Below, in pieces: positions 43,440 through 53,278 of a stretch of 64,000 nucleotides of DNA. Within the stretch, counting starts at the first letter, position 1. Each line of letters begins with the position of its first letter. A program made the translations under genes and the position numbers. Source of the DNA: Rhodocyclales bacterium (GTDB lineage: Bacteria > Pseudomonadota > Gammaproteobacteria > Burkholderiales > Rhodocyclaceae); assembly GCA_016214145.1 (NCBI GenBank), contig JACRPA010000005.1:62001-126000 (forward strand), written 5' to 3'. The notes beneath the pieces were generated by a model that saw only the letters and a program-made list of their open reading frames with translations, made no database searches and was not told the DNA's origin.

Positions 43440-44009
43440 ATGAGCCAGCATTTCGTCGCCAGCACCCTGAGCAGCGTCACCCTCGGCAGCGCCAATCCCG
43501 AACAGAAGGAGGTTCTGGAAACGGCGCAGAAGCAGGTCGGCTTCATCCCCAACATGTACGCCAACATGGTCAATGTGCCCGGCGTGCTGACCACCTACCT
43601 GCACGGCTACGCGGCTTTCCGGCAGAAGTCGGGCTTCACGCCGGCCGAACAGGAAGTGGTTTTCCTCGCCGTCAGCCAGCAGAACGGCTGCACCTATTGC
43701 ACGGCGGCGCACAGCATGCTGGCCGACAAGATGTCCGGCGTGCCGGCGCCGGTGCTGGCGGCGATCCGCGCCCACCATCCGATCCCGGACGCCAGATTGC
43801 AGGCGCTGTATTCGTTCACGCAGGAGCTGGTGAGTACCGCCGGCAAGCCCGGCCAGGCCGCGGCCGACGCCTTCCTCGCCGCCGGCTACACGGAAACCCA
43901 TGTCCTGCAGATCATCCTGGCGGCGGCGGTGAAGACCCTCTCCAACTACACCAACCACCTGTTCCAGACGGCGGTGGATGACAAGTTCGCCGCCTACAAG
44001 GTGGCGTGA
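43440..44009 (+). CDS. Carboxymuconolactone decarboxylase/AhpD-like protein
   Basis: The 189-residue protein has the AhpD-type active segment NGCTYCTAAHSMLA (Cys-x-x-Cys with a nearby His) and the family N-terminus QVGFIPNMYANMVNVPGVL. Such proteins act as peroxidase-linked thiol reductases or decarboxylases. ATG 43440 follows GCGGAGAAGC. The divergent AraC-type gene suggests it is inducible. Confidence 0.92.
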   Translation: MSQHFVASTLSSVTLGSANPEQKEVLETAQKQVGFIPNMYANMVNVPGVLTTYLHGYAAFRQKSGFTPAEQEVVFLAVSQQNGCTYCTAAHSMLADKMSGVPAPVLAAIRAHHPIPDARLQALYSFTQELVSTAGKPGQAAADAFLAAGYTETHVLQIILAAAVKTLSNYTNHLFQTAVDDKFAAYKVA

Positions 44010-44035
44010 GGGCCTTCGTACAGGCAGGACTCAGT

Positions 44036-44064
44036 TCTGGATTCCCGCTTTCGCGGGAATGACG
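44036..44064. repeat. Short REP-like hairpin
   Basis: GGATTCCCGC, TTTC, GCGGGAAT then GACGAAG: a palindrome of the widespread type, between the convergent AhpD-like and merR genes. A larger relative lies at 51246-51348. Confidence 0.75.
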
Positions 44065-44073
44065 AAGTTTGGG

Positions 44074-45998
<1,925 letters not shown>

Positions 45999-46089
45999 CC
46001 GTGAATTTGTTCGATCCGAACTTGACTGTGGGCATGGCGATGAACAGCGTCACATTCAGAATGGGCGGCTTCAAGAACGCCATCGCCCC

Positions 46090-46761
46090 ATGACCGAGTC
46101 CCTCGTCGCAGCCGTCCTGTTGCCGATCGGGCTCGGCCTGTTCGGCTTCATCGAGCCATGCACCATCGGATCGACCCTGGTCTTCGTCAAGGTGATGGAG
46201 GGCCGGCCGGTCGCAGTCAAGCTCTGGCAGGTCGGCGTGTTCACCGCGACGCGCGCCCTGTTCATCGGGGCGCTCGGCGCCGTCGCGGTGCTCGCCGGTT
46301 CGGCCTTCATCGACTTTCAAAAGGCCATGTGGATCGGACTCGGCGCGCTCTACGTCGCGCTCGGGCTGCTGTACCTCGCGAATCGGTCCGGTTACGTCAC
46401 GACCACGCTCGGCCCGAGTCTGACGCGCCTGGGCGACTTGCGCGGCCCGGCGCTGCTCGGGCTGCTCTTCGGCTTGAACATTCCCGCCTGCGCGGCGCCG
46501 CTGCTGTTCGCCCTGCTTGGCGCCGCGGCGGGGGGCGGCGCTTCGGGGGCCACGCTCATGAACGGTTTCGGGTCGCTCGCGCTGTTCGGACTGGCGCTGT
46601 CGCTGCCACTGGCGGTCGTCGTGCTGATCCCCGCCGTGCGGGGGGCGCTCGACCGGCTGGCCGGATTGAGCGGGCGCGCGCCGCGCTGGACCGGAATCGT
46701 GTTGATCGGCCTCGGCGCCTGGTCGATCGGCTTCGGGCTGTTCGTGACGCCGCAGCCCTGA
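46090..46761 (+). CDS. CcdA-like membrane protein in the mer cluster
   Basis: The 223-residue polytopic protein has six hydrophobic segments and the CcdA-type cysteines: FGFIEPCTIGSTLVFVKVM in segment 1 and LLFGLNIPACAAPLLFALLG in segment 4. It could pass reducing power across the membrane, or move mercuric ion through paired cysteines; the placement right after merA favours a link to mercury, but this is inference. It is different from the CcdA-like protein at 21297. A short dyad (GTTCG ATC CGAAC, 46009-46021) lies in the gap after merA. Confidence 0.82.
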   Translation: MTESLVAAVLLPIGLGLFGFIEPCTIGSTLVFVKVMEGRPVAVKLWQVGVFTATRALFIGALGAVAVLAGSAFIDFQKAMWIGLGALYVALGLLYLANRSGYVTTTLGPSLTRLGDLRGPALLGLLFGLNIPACAAPLLFALLGAAAGGGASGATLMNGFGSLALFGLALSLPLAVVVLIPAVRGALDRLAGLSGRAPRWTGIVLIGLGAWSIGFGLFVTPQP

Positions 46762-46784
46762 GGGGCGAGTGGCAGAGAGGCACT

Positions 46785-47243
46785 ATGATGTGGTATGCGC
46801 ACGCGGAATCCTGGTCGTTCGTCATCCGGCGGTATCTGCCGCGCCTGGCGCTCCTCAGTCTGGCGTGGGAGATCGCGCAATTGCCGCTCTACACCCTATG
46901 GGCGGACCCGCGCCCGGAGTGGATCGCTTTTGCGGTCGTGCATTGCACCGCAGGCGACGCCATGATCGGAACGGCGGCGCTGTTCGCCGCCCTGATTTTG
47001 AGCAGGGCCGGCCATCCGGCCAACTGGCCGGGGACGAAAATCTTCGTATGGATGGTTTTTCTCGCGCTCGCCTACACGCTGGCGAGCGAACGGATCAATC
47101 TGATCCAGGGGAACTGGGCGTACTCGGACTGGATGCCGGTGCTGCCGTGGGTCGAGGTTGGCCTGGCGCCGTTGCTGCAGTGGATCGTCGTGCCGCTCAC
47201 GGCATGGCGGTGGGCCAATCGGCCGCGCCGGTCATTGCCGTAG
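46785..47243 (+). CDS. Small multi-pass membrane protein of unknown function
   Basis: The 152-residue protein has about four hydrophobic segments (LALLSLAWEIAQLPLYTLW, DAMIGTAALFAALILS, IFVWMVFLALAYTLASERINLIQG, LPWVEVGLAPLLQWIVVPLTAW). It contains a single cysteine in VVHCTAGDAM. No family is recognised. Two adjacent ATGs (46785 and 46788) may serve as start, with GAGAGG upstream. It lies 23 bases after the CcdA-like gene and is probably in the mer transcript. Confidence 0.7.
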   Translation: MMWYAHAESWSFVIRRYLPRLALLSLAWEIAQLPLYTLWADPRPEWIAFAVVHCTAGDAMIGTAALFAALILSRAGHPANWPGTKIFVWMVFLALAYTLASERINLIQGNWAYSDWMPVLPWVEVGLAPLLQWIVVPLTAWRWANRPRRSLP

Positions 47244-47319
47244 CGGAGGCAGCTGGCGAGGAGATATGCGGCTTGTATTTCCTTCATGCTAGAGTTGGGC
47301 CTCCCGACAGGAGGCATCC

Positions 47320-48615
47320 ATGCAGTCGCCGCTGATACTTTCCGCGCAGGAACTTTGCCGCCTCGTCCGGGAGGCACGCGAGCACACGCTGAAGCTCGTC
47401 TCGGATCTTCACGACGAGCAGTTCACCGTGCCGCTGCTGGAGGCGGTGAACCCCTTCCGCTGGGAACTGGGCCATGTCGCCTTCTTCTATGACGCCTTCC
47501 TGCTGCCGGCGCTGGGCGAACGGCAGTTCCTGCTCGACGGCGCCGAGAAGCTCTACGATTCGTTCAAGGTCGATCACGACGACCGCTGGGGGCTGCCGCT
47601 GCCCTCGCGGCAGGAGACGCTCGGCTACCTGTCGCGTGTACAGGAGCGCGTGCTGGCGCGCCTCGAAACGGCCGGCAGCGACCCGAAGGTCACCTACCTG
47701 ACGCAGCTGAGCGTCATCCACGAGGACATGCACGCCGAGGCGTTCACCTACATGCGCCAGACCCTCGGCTACGTCGCGCCGCCGCTCGGCGAGGCGCCGC
47801 GGGAGATTGGCGGCGGCCCGCTGCCGGGCGACGTCGACATCCCCGGCGGGACCTTCCGGCTCGGCGCGGAGCCCGGGCCGTACTTCACCTTCGACAACGA
47901 GAAGTGGGCGCATGCGGTCGAGGTCGCGCCGTTCCGCATCGCGCGCGCGCCGGTGACGAACGCCGAATATGCTTGCTTCGTCGATGACGGCGGCTACCGC
48001 CGGCCGGAACTGTGGAGCCACCAGGGCTGGCTGTGGCGCACCCGGGCGGGCGCGCAGCAGCCCGTCTATTGGGCGCGCACCGGCGACGGCTGGCTGCGGC
48101 GGCACTACGACCGCTACGTCGCGCTGGAGCCCCACCATCCGGTGGTGTATGTCGGCTGGTTCGAGGCCGAAGCCTTCTGTGCCTGGGCGAAGCGGCGCCT
48201 GCCGAGCGAAGCCGAGTGGGAGATGGCAGCATCGGCCGCCTCGGCCGAGCCGGGCGGGCGCAAGCGGCGCTACCCGTGGGGCGACGATCCCCCGTCGCAC
48301 GAGCGCGCCAACCTCGACGGGCGCCTCGCCGGCTGCGTCGATGTCGGCGCATTCCCCGAGGGCGACAGCGCCTGCGGCTGCCGCCAGATGATCGGCAACG
48401 TGTGGGAATGGACCGCCTCGGCGTTCTTCCCGTTTCCCGGCTATGTCGTCGATGCGCCGTACCGCGAATACTCCGCACCCTGGTTCGGCTACCGCAAGGT
48501 GCTCAAGGGCGGCGCCTGGGCGACGCGCTCGCGCTTCGCCTGGAACACGCTGCGCAACTTCTTTCCGCCCTACCGCCGCGACATTTTCGCTGGTTTCCGC
48601 ACCTGCGCGCCCTGA
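47320..48615 (+). CDS. EgtB-like nonheme-iron sulfoxide synthase (DinB/FGE-sulfatase domains)
   Basis: The 431-residue protein has an N-terminal DinB-type four-helix domain and a C-terminal formylglycine-enzyme-like domain, the EgtB layout. The iron ligands are in place: His52 in WELGHVAFFYD and the HxxxHxE motif with His134, His138 and Glu140. The FGE part has APVTNAEYACFVDDGGYRR, VVYVGWFEAEAFCAWAKRRLPSEAEWE and MIGNVWEWTASAFFPFPGY. Such enzymes join a thiol to a histidine derivative, making ergothioneine (EgtB), ovothiol (OvoA) or selenoneine (SenA). No EgtD methyltransferase or SenB is in the window, so the substrate is open. It is followed by the patatin gene with a 3-base gap. Confidence 0.85.
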   Translation: MQSPLILSAQELCRLVREAREHTLKLVSDLHDEQFTVPLLEAVNPFRWELGHVAFFYDAFLLPALGERQFLLDGAEKLYDSFKVDHDDRWGLPLPSRQETLGYLSRVQERVLARLETAGSDPKVTYLTQLSVIHEDMHAEAFTYMRQTLGYVAPPLGEAPREIGGGPLPGDVDIPGGTFRLGAEPGPYFTFDNEKWAHAVEVAPFRIARAPVTNAEYACFVDDGGYRRPELWSHQGWLWRTRAGAQQPVYWARTGDGWLRRHYDRYVALEPHHPVVYVGWFEAEAFCAWAKRRLPSEAEWEMAASAASAEPGGRKRRYPWGDDPPSHERANLDGRLAGCVDVGAFPEGDSACGCRQMIGNVWEWTASAFFPFPGYVVDAPYREYSAPWFGYRKVLKGGAWATRSRFAWNTLRNFFPPYRRDIFAGFRTCAP

Positions 48616-48618
48616 GAC

Positions 48619-49764
48619 ATGACCGGCCGAAAAACGAAACGGACGGTCCGCTGCGCGGACGGCGGGCCGGCGGCTGTCAAGCCGAGCCTGCCCGGCCAGG
48701 CGGTGCTGGTCATGCAGGGCGGCGGCGCGCTGGGGGCCTTCCAGGCCGGCGTCTATGAAGCCCTGCACGAGGCGGGCATCGAGCCGGACTGGGTGGTGGG
48801 CACTTCCATCGGCGCCATCAACGGCGCGCTGATTGCCGGCAACCCGCCGCAGGAGCGGTTGCCGCGCCTGCGGGAATTCTGGGAAAGGATGGCCGGCGGT
48901 ACTGCCTCGGCCGCGCACTGGAGCGCGTTCGGCATGGGCAACCTGATGCACAACCTGGGCGCAATCATGCACGGAATCCCAGGCTTCTTTACGCCCAATG
49001 CGAGCTCCTGGTTCGGTGCGCACACGCCAGTAGGGATAGGCAGCGCCTCGTACTACAGCACGGTCCCGCTGCGGCGCACACTTGGCGAACTGGTGGATTT
49101 CGGCCGCATGGCCAAGGGCGGAATCCGCCTGACATTGGGCGCCGTCAATGTGAATTCGGGCCGCATGCGCTATTTCGACAGCCGCGACGAGGCCGTAGGA
49201 ATCGATCACGTCATGGCCTCCGGAGCCTTGCCGCCGGCGTTTCCGGCAGTGGTAATCGACGGCGAACCGTACTGGGATGGCGGCATCTATTCCAACACGC
49301 CGATCGAAGTCGTGATGGACGACAATCCGCGCCGCGATTCGGTGATCTTTGCCGCCCAGCTTTGGCAGCAGGAAGACGCGGAGCCGCAGACGATTCAGCA
49401 CGTTATGGCACGTCTCAAGGACATCCAGTATTCAAGCCGGGCGGCAAGCCATATTGTGCGACAGCAGCAGATTCACCACCTGCGCCACGTCGTGCGCGAG
49501 CTTGGCCGCCTGATGCCGGAAAGTGTGCGCACCACGCCCGAGGTCAAGGAGTTGCTCGGCTGGGGTTGCGGCACGGCGATGCACGTCCTGCCCTTGCAGG
49601 CGCCCCTGCTGGACGGCGACGATCACACCAAGGACATCGATTTCACGCCGGCCGGCATCCATGCCCGCTGGTCGGCGGGACGGGAGCTGACGCGCCGCCG
49701 GCTCGCCGAGGCGCCCTGGCGCGGCGCGGCCGACCCCAGGGCCGGTATCCTGGTGCACGATTGA
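48619..49764 (+). CDS. Patatin-like phospholipase
   Basis: The 381-residue protein has the patatin features VLVMQGGGALGAFQAGVYEAL (oxyanion loop), VVGTSIGAINGALIAGN with the nucleophile Ser in GxSxG, and EPYWDGGIYSNTPIEVV with the catalytic Asp. A DUF3734-like C-terminal part follows. It hydrolyses acyl lipids, probably in the cytoplasm or at the inner membrane. ATG 48619 is preceded by a short GAGAC and it seems to follow the EgtB-like gene in one transcript. Confidence 0.93.
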   Translation: MTGRKTKRTVRCADGGPAAVKPSLPGQAVLVMQGGGALGAFQAGVYEALHEAGIEPDWVVGTSIGAINGALIAGNPPQERLPRLREFWERMAGGTASAAHWSAFGMGNLMHNLGAIMHGIPGFFTPNASSWFGAHTPVGIGSASYYSTVPLRRTLGELVDFGRMAKGGIRLTLGAVNVNSGRMRYFDSRDEAVGIDHVMASGALPPAFPAVVIDGEPYWDGGIYSNTPIEVVMDDNPRRDSVIFAAQLWQQEDAEPQTIQHVMARLKDIQYSSRAASHIVRQQQIHHLRHVVRELGRLMPESVRTTPEVKELLGWGCGTAMHVLPLQAPLLDGDDHTKDIDFTPAGIHARWSAGRELTRRRLAEAPWRGAADPRAGILVHD

Positions 49765-49800
49765 CGGCCCGGCGGCGAACCTGAGGGGAACATCTTTCCG

Positions 49801-51177
49801 ATGACACGCTACGACTATGATTTCTTCGTGATTGGCGGCGGTTCCGGCGGCGTGCGCGCCGCCCGGGTGGCCGCCGGCCTGGGCGCCCGCGTGGCGATCG
49901 CCGAAAACCACCGCTACGGCGGCACCTGCGTGATCCGCGGCTGCGTGCCGAAGAAGCTGCTGGTGTATGCCGCCCGCTTCGCCGACGATTTCGCCGATGC
50001 GGCGGGCTTCGGCTGGCGCGTGGGGGACAGCGCATTTTCCTGGCCGGCGCTGATCGCGGCCAAGGACCGGGAGATCGCGCGCCTGAGCGGCCTCTATCGG
50101 GACACGCTTCAGCGCGCCGGCGTCCACGTGCGCGAGGGCGCCGCGCGGCTGGCCGGCGCACACGCGGTGGAACTCGGCGGCGAGCGCATCACCGCGGAAC
50201 ACATCCTGGTTGCCACCGGCGGCAGGCCGTTCCGCCCCGGCCTGCCCGGCATTGAGCACGCCATCACATCGGACGAGGCCTTCGACCTGCCGGCGCTGCC
50301 GCGCCGCGTGCTCATCGTCGGCGGCGGCTACATCGCCGTTGAGTTCGCCGGGATTTTCCACGGCCTCGGCGCCGAGGTCGCCCTGTCCTACCGCGGCGAA
50401 GAGATACTGCGCGGCTTCGACGACGACGTGCGCCGCCACCTGCATGCCGAAATGGCGCGGCGGGGGATCGACATATGGCTGCGCAGCGAAGTGCGCGGCA
50501 TCGCGCGCCTTCCCGGCGGCGCCCTGAAAGTCAGTCTCGCCGGGACGGCGAGCGGCGAGGCGGTGTTCGACACGGTGATGATGGCCACCGGCCGGGTGCC
50601 CAATACCGACGGCCTGGGGCTGGAGGCGGCCGGCGTCGCCCTTGGCCGCCACGGCGGCATCGCGGTCGACGACTACCAGCAGACCAGCGTGCCGGGCATT
50701 TACGCCGTGGGGGACGTCACCCAGCGCATCGCGCTGACGCCGGCGGCAATCAAGGAGGGCGCTGCGCTGGCGAATTCGCTGTTCGGCGGCGCCCGGGTCA
50801 AGGCGGACCTGGACCATGTGCCGACGGCGGTGTTCAGCCAGCCCCCCGTCGGCACGGTCGGCCTGAGCGAGGCGGCGGCGCTCGAGCGCTGCGGCGAGGT
50901 GGATGTCTATCGGGCGGCGTTCCGGCCGATGCGCGGCACGCTTTCCGGGCGCGAGGAACAAACATTGGTGAAACTGGTGGTCGACAGCGCGACGCAGCGC
51001 GTGCTCGGCGCGCACATGGTCGGCGCCGACGCACCGGAGATCGTCCAGGGCCTGGCGATCGCGATCCGGCTGGGCGCCGCCAAGGCGGATTTCGACGCCA
51101 CGCTGGGCATCCATCCGACCGCCGCCGAGGAGTTCGTCACCCTGCGCGAGAAGACCACGGTGCGCAGGCAGGCATGA
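49801..51177 (+). CDS. gor: Glutathione-disulfide reductase
   Basis: The 458-residue flavoprotein has FFVIGGGSGGVRAARVAAGLG, the redox pair GGTCVIRGCVPKKLLVYAA, the pyridine nucleotide site VLIVGGGYIAVEFAGIFHGLG, IYAVGDVTQRIALTP and the C-terminal GIHPTAAEEFVTLREK with the active-site His-Glu. These are the signatures of Gor, which keeps glutathione reduced with NADPH. It fits the metal and thiol theme of the region. A copy of the 23-bp motif lies inside the gene. Confidence 0.95.
   Translation: MTRYDYDFFVIGGGSGGVRAARVAAGLGARVAIAENHRYGGTCVIRGCVPKKLLVYAARFADDFADAAGFGWRVGDSAFSWPALIAAKDREIARLSGLYRDTLQRAGVHVREGAARLAGAHAVELGGERITAEHILVATGGRPFRPGLPGIEHAITSDEAFDLPALPRRVLIVGGGYIAVEFAGIFHGLGAEVALSYRGEEILRGFDDDVRRHLHAEMARRGIDIWLRSEVRGIARLPGGALKVSLAGTASGEAVFDTVMMATGRVPNTDGLGLEAAGVALGRHGGIAVDDYQQTSVPGIYAVGDVTQRIALTPAAIKEGAALANSLFGGARVKADLDHVPTAVFSQPPVGTVGLSEAAALERCGEVDVYRAAFRPMRGTLSGREEQTLVKLVVDSATQRVLGAHMVGADAPEIVQGLAIAIRLGAAKADFDATLGIHPTAAEEFVTLREKTTVRRQA
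50527..50549 (-). repeat. Dispersed 23-bp motif, copy 7
   Basis: On the minus strand GCCGT, CCCGGCGAG, ACTGACTTT, inside gor (plus-strand codons read LKVSLAGTASG). Confidence 0.65.
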
Positions 51178-51245
51178 CGCCGATCCGGCCGCAGGCCGGC
51201 ATATCCCGGTACTTGATTAGCCACAATGTTCAGCTATCTCCCAAC

Positions 51246-51348
51246 GGCGTCATTCCGGGGCTGCCCATCAGGGCAGAACCCGGAATCCAGAGGTTTCCCG
51301 GCCGCATTGCCTGGATTCCGGGTTCCGCTTCGCGGCCCCGGAATGACG
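51246..51348. repeat. Large REP-like double hairpin
   Basis: Outer arms CGTCATTCCGGGG and CCCCGGAATGACG enclose inner arms CCCGGAATCCAG and CTGGATTCCGGG. The whole 100-base unit can fold on itself. It fills the gap between gor and the convergent gene at 51400. Confidence 0.85.
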
Positions 51349-51399
51349 GGCTGAACTTCATGGCTAAGCAGGTCCCGGTATTTGTTGCGCGCGGCGCGC

Positions 51400-51780
51400 C
51401 TACAGGCTGAAGCTGCCGCGCCAGACGCCCCCGGCAAAGTCGAGGCTGACCTTTTTCGGGGCGATTTTCCCGACGGCCGCGTTGTGCAGCTCCATTTCCG
51501 GCTGGCGGCCGAGGCGCTCGGCGACCTCGAAGCTGCAGGCCGTCGAGGTCACCGGGCGGAAGTACAGCAGCAGCTTGTCGCTCGCCGCCACGGTCGGCCT
51601 GCCCCGGGAATCCTCGCGGAAGTGCACGAACTTCTTCACCAGGCAGGAGAAATACAGTTCCAGCTCCACGATCAGCGGATCGGGACGCCGCGCGAGTTCG
51701 TCCGCGGCGGGCCGGGTCCACTCGACCGCAACATTCCTGCCGTTGATGACGACGCTGGTCCTATGTTTCGTTTGCATCAT
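51400..51780 (-). CDS. Small conserved protein of unknown function under ECF-type control
   Basis: The 126-residue soluble protein (MMQTKHRTSVVINGRNVAVEW) has no signal peptide and is made of short beta strands: IVELELYFSCLVKKFVHF, KLLLYFRPVTSTACSFEVAERLG. Two cysteines may be reactive or metal-binding. I do not recognise its family. Its promoter faces that of the first ECF sigma gene, so it is likely a member of that regulon. Confidence 0.72.
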   Translation of the reverse strand: MMQTKHRTSVVINGRNVAVEWTRPAADELARRPDPLIVELELYFSCLVKKFVHFREDSRGRPTVAASDKLLLYFRPVTSTACSFEVAERLGRQPEMELHNAAVGKIAPKKVSLDFAGGVWRGSFSL

Positions 51781-51830
51781 GCGGGACCTCCGGTGGCAAG
51801 GCAGTCCGATCCATAAAGCGGGGCTCGCCC

Positions 51831-51860
51831 ATTAGTCCGTTCAGGCCCCGGTTTCTTACG
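51831..51860 (-). promoter_or_regulatory. ECF-type promoter, 18-base class (small protein gene)
   Basis: On the minus strand CGTAA (51860-51856), 18 bases, GACTAATGG. About 50 bases before the gene at 51780. Confidence 0.65.
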
Positions 51861-51876
51861 CCCTGTCCGGCAGAAG

Positions 51877-51907
51877 TGTAAGTTTTGCCTTCGGCACGCG
51901 ACTATTG
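51877..51907 (+). promoter_or_regulatory. ECF-type promoter, 18-base class (first ECF sigma gene)
   Basis: TGTAA at 51877, 18 bases, GACTATTG at 51900. It suggests that the sigma factor drives its own synthesis. An untranslated leader of about 175 bases would follow; an in-frame ATG at 51912 lies too close to the likely RNA start to be used. Confidence 0.68.
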
Positions 51908-52088
51908 AAACATGCACACCTCCCTTCGCTGCGGTCTGCCGCAGGCTCGACGCATGAACGATATTGCACACGCCGCAGGCGGCGGCCTTGATCCGCGCCC
52001 GGCCCGGGCGATGTCGTTCGTCATGATGCCGGCGTTTTCTGGGACAATGCGAAGCGGCTGCAGCACGATGCAACGAGGGGGGAACGCG

Positions 52089-52691
52089 GTGACGGAAGGG
52101 CAAGACGGCGTGATCATGGACGACGGGCTGCTGCGGGCGCTGCGGCCCGGCATGATCCGCTTCGCCCGGCTGCAACTGCGCGACGACGAACTTGCGGAAG
52201 ACGTCGTCCAGGATGCGCTGATGGCGGCGATGGCCGGGGCGAAGGGATTTGCCGGCCGGGCCGCATTCAATACCTGGGTGCTGGCCATCCTCCGCAACAA
52301 GATCGCCGACGCGATCCGGCTGCGGAGCCGGTCGATCAACATTTCGGCGCTGGCGCCGGAGGAGGAGGGCCTCGACCAGGCCTTCGAAGCCTTGTTCAAG
52401 CCGAACGCGCACTGGTCGCCCCAGTCGCGCCCGCGCGACTGGGGCGACCCCGAGGATTCGCTGCAGCGCGACCAGTTCTGGATCGTCTTCGAAGCCTGCC
52501 TGAAGCACCTGCCCGAGAATACCTCGCGCATTTTCATGATGCGCGAGTTCCTTGAGTTCGATACATCCGAAATCTGCAAGGAACTCGCCATCAGCAGCGG
52601 CAACTGCCACGTGATCCTGCACCGGGCGCGCAACGCTCTGCGCGGCTGCCTAGAACAGAGCTGGTTCGACAAGGGAGAGCAAACATGCTGA
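52089..52691 (+). CDS. ECF sigma factor 1
   Basis: GTG 52089 is chosen for GAGGGGGGAAC just upstream, giving 200 residues; ATG 52116 is an alternative. Region 2 is MIRFARLQLRDDELAEDVVQDALMAAMAG with FNTWVLAILRNKIADAIRLRSR, and region 4 is LPENTSRIFMMREFLEFDTSEICKELAISSGNCHVILHRARNALRGCLEQSWF. The two cysteines in the region 4 helix-turn-helix neighbourhood (EICKE, GNCHV) recur in factor 2. It overlaps its anti-sigma gene (ATGCTGA). It probably reads the 18-base-class promoters, including its own. Confidence 0.92.
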   Translation: MTEGQDGVIMDDGLLRALRPGMIRFARLQLRDDELAEDVVQDALMAAMAGAKGFAGRAAFNTWVLAILRNKIADAIRLRSRSINISALAPEEEGLDQAFEALFKPNAHWSPQSRPRDWGDPEDSLQRDQFWIVFEACLKHLPENTSRIFMMREFLEFDTSEICKELAISSGNCHVILHRARNALRGCLEQSWFDKGEQTC

Positions 52692-52891
52692 GCTGCAAGG
52701 AGGTGACCCGGCTTCTTTCCGAGTCGCAGGACCGGGAACTGACCTTGTTCGAGGGCCTGCAGCTCAGGATGCACCTGGCGATGTGCAAGGGTTGCGCCAA
52801 TTTCGACAGACAGATGAAGTTCCTGCGCAAGGCGAGCCGCCAGTATGCGGCGAGCGTGAGCCGGGCCGACAGGAACGACCGAAGCGATTGA
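52685..52891 (+). CDS. Zinc-finger anti-sigma factor 1
   Basis: This 68-residue protein begins MLSCKEVTRLLSESQDRELTLFEGLQLRMHLAMCKGCANF. The H-x3-C-x2-C arrangement (HLAMCKGC) with an upstream Cys is the zinc-binding anti-sigma fold. It has no membrane segment, so the signal is probably sensed in the cytoplasm, for example by thiol oxidation that releases zinc. It is translationally coupled to the sigma gene. Confidence 0.9.
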   Translation: MLSCKEVTRLLSESQDRELTLFEGLQLRMHLAMCKGCANFDRQMKFLRKASRQYAASVSRADRNDRSD

Positions 52892-52937
52892 CATCGATCG
52901 GCCGCCGCGACCCGGTTCCACAGTTTTTTCCCAATCC

Positions 52938-52968
52938 TGTAACAAACCGCTTCGCCCGACGACCAAGG
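52938..52968 (+). promoter_or_regulatory. ECF-type promoter, 18-base class (small secreted peptide)
   Basis: TGTAA at 52938, 18 bases, GACCAAGGGG at 52961; the -10-like part is identical to that in the leader cassettes at 28651 and 34036. Confidence 0.72.
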
Positions 52969-53012
52969 GGCGTGAATTCGTCCCGCGATTTTCCGCGGAA
53001 AGGAGCGTCGTC

Positions 53013-53198
53013 ATGAAGCATTCCGCTTGCGCCCTGATGCTTGCCCTGGTTGCGTTGCCTGCCATCGCTTTTCCGGGAGGCGCGTCCGCCTTGCCGGCCG
53101 CCAGCGCGGACGGTCAGGCGATTTTCGCCAGGGTCAGCCCGACCGATCCGAACGATCCGCTGTTTCCGCCGGATCAATGGCCGCGATGCCATGTATGA
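53013..53198 (+). CDS. Small secreted peptide between the two ECF modules
   Basis: ATG 53013 follows GGAAAGGAGCG and encodes 61 residues: a signal peptide (ACALMLALVALPAIAFPGGASA), then a short mature part ending SPTDPNDPLFPPDQWPRCHV, with one cysteine four residues... near the end. It has no known relative. Like the frameshifted peptide at 34133 it is short, secreted, has a Pro- and aromatic-rich tail and is driven by an 18-base-class promoter, so it is probably an output of ECF factor 1. Confidence 0.72.
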   Translation: MKHSACALMLALVALPAIAFPGGASALPAASADGQAIFARVSPTDPNDPLFPPDQWPRCHV

Positions 53199-53213
53199 AT
53201 GCCGCGGGGCTGC

Positions 53214-53244
53214 TGTAATGTTTCCGGCGCCGATCCGGTCTAAT
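53214..53244 (+). promoter_or_regulatory. ECF-type promoter, 19-base class (second ECF sigma gene)
   Basis: TGTAATG at 53214, 19 bases, GTCTAATGGG at 53238, 35 bases before the sigma gene start. It is the reference for the 19-base class. Confidence 0.77.
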
Positions 53245-53278
53245 GGGATGAGCACCTTGTCCCGAAGGAGACCGAACC

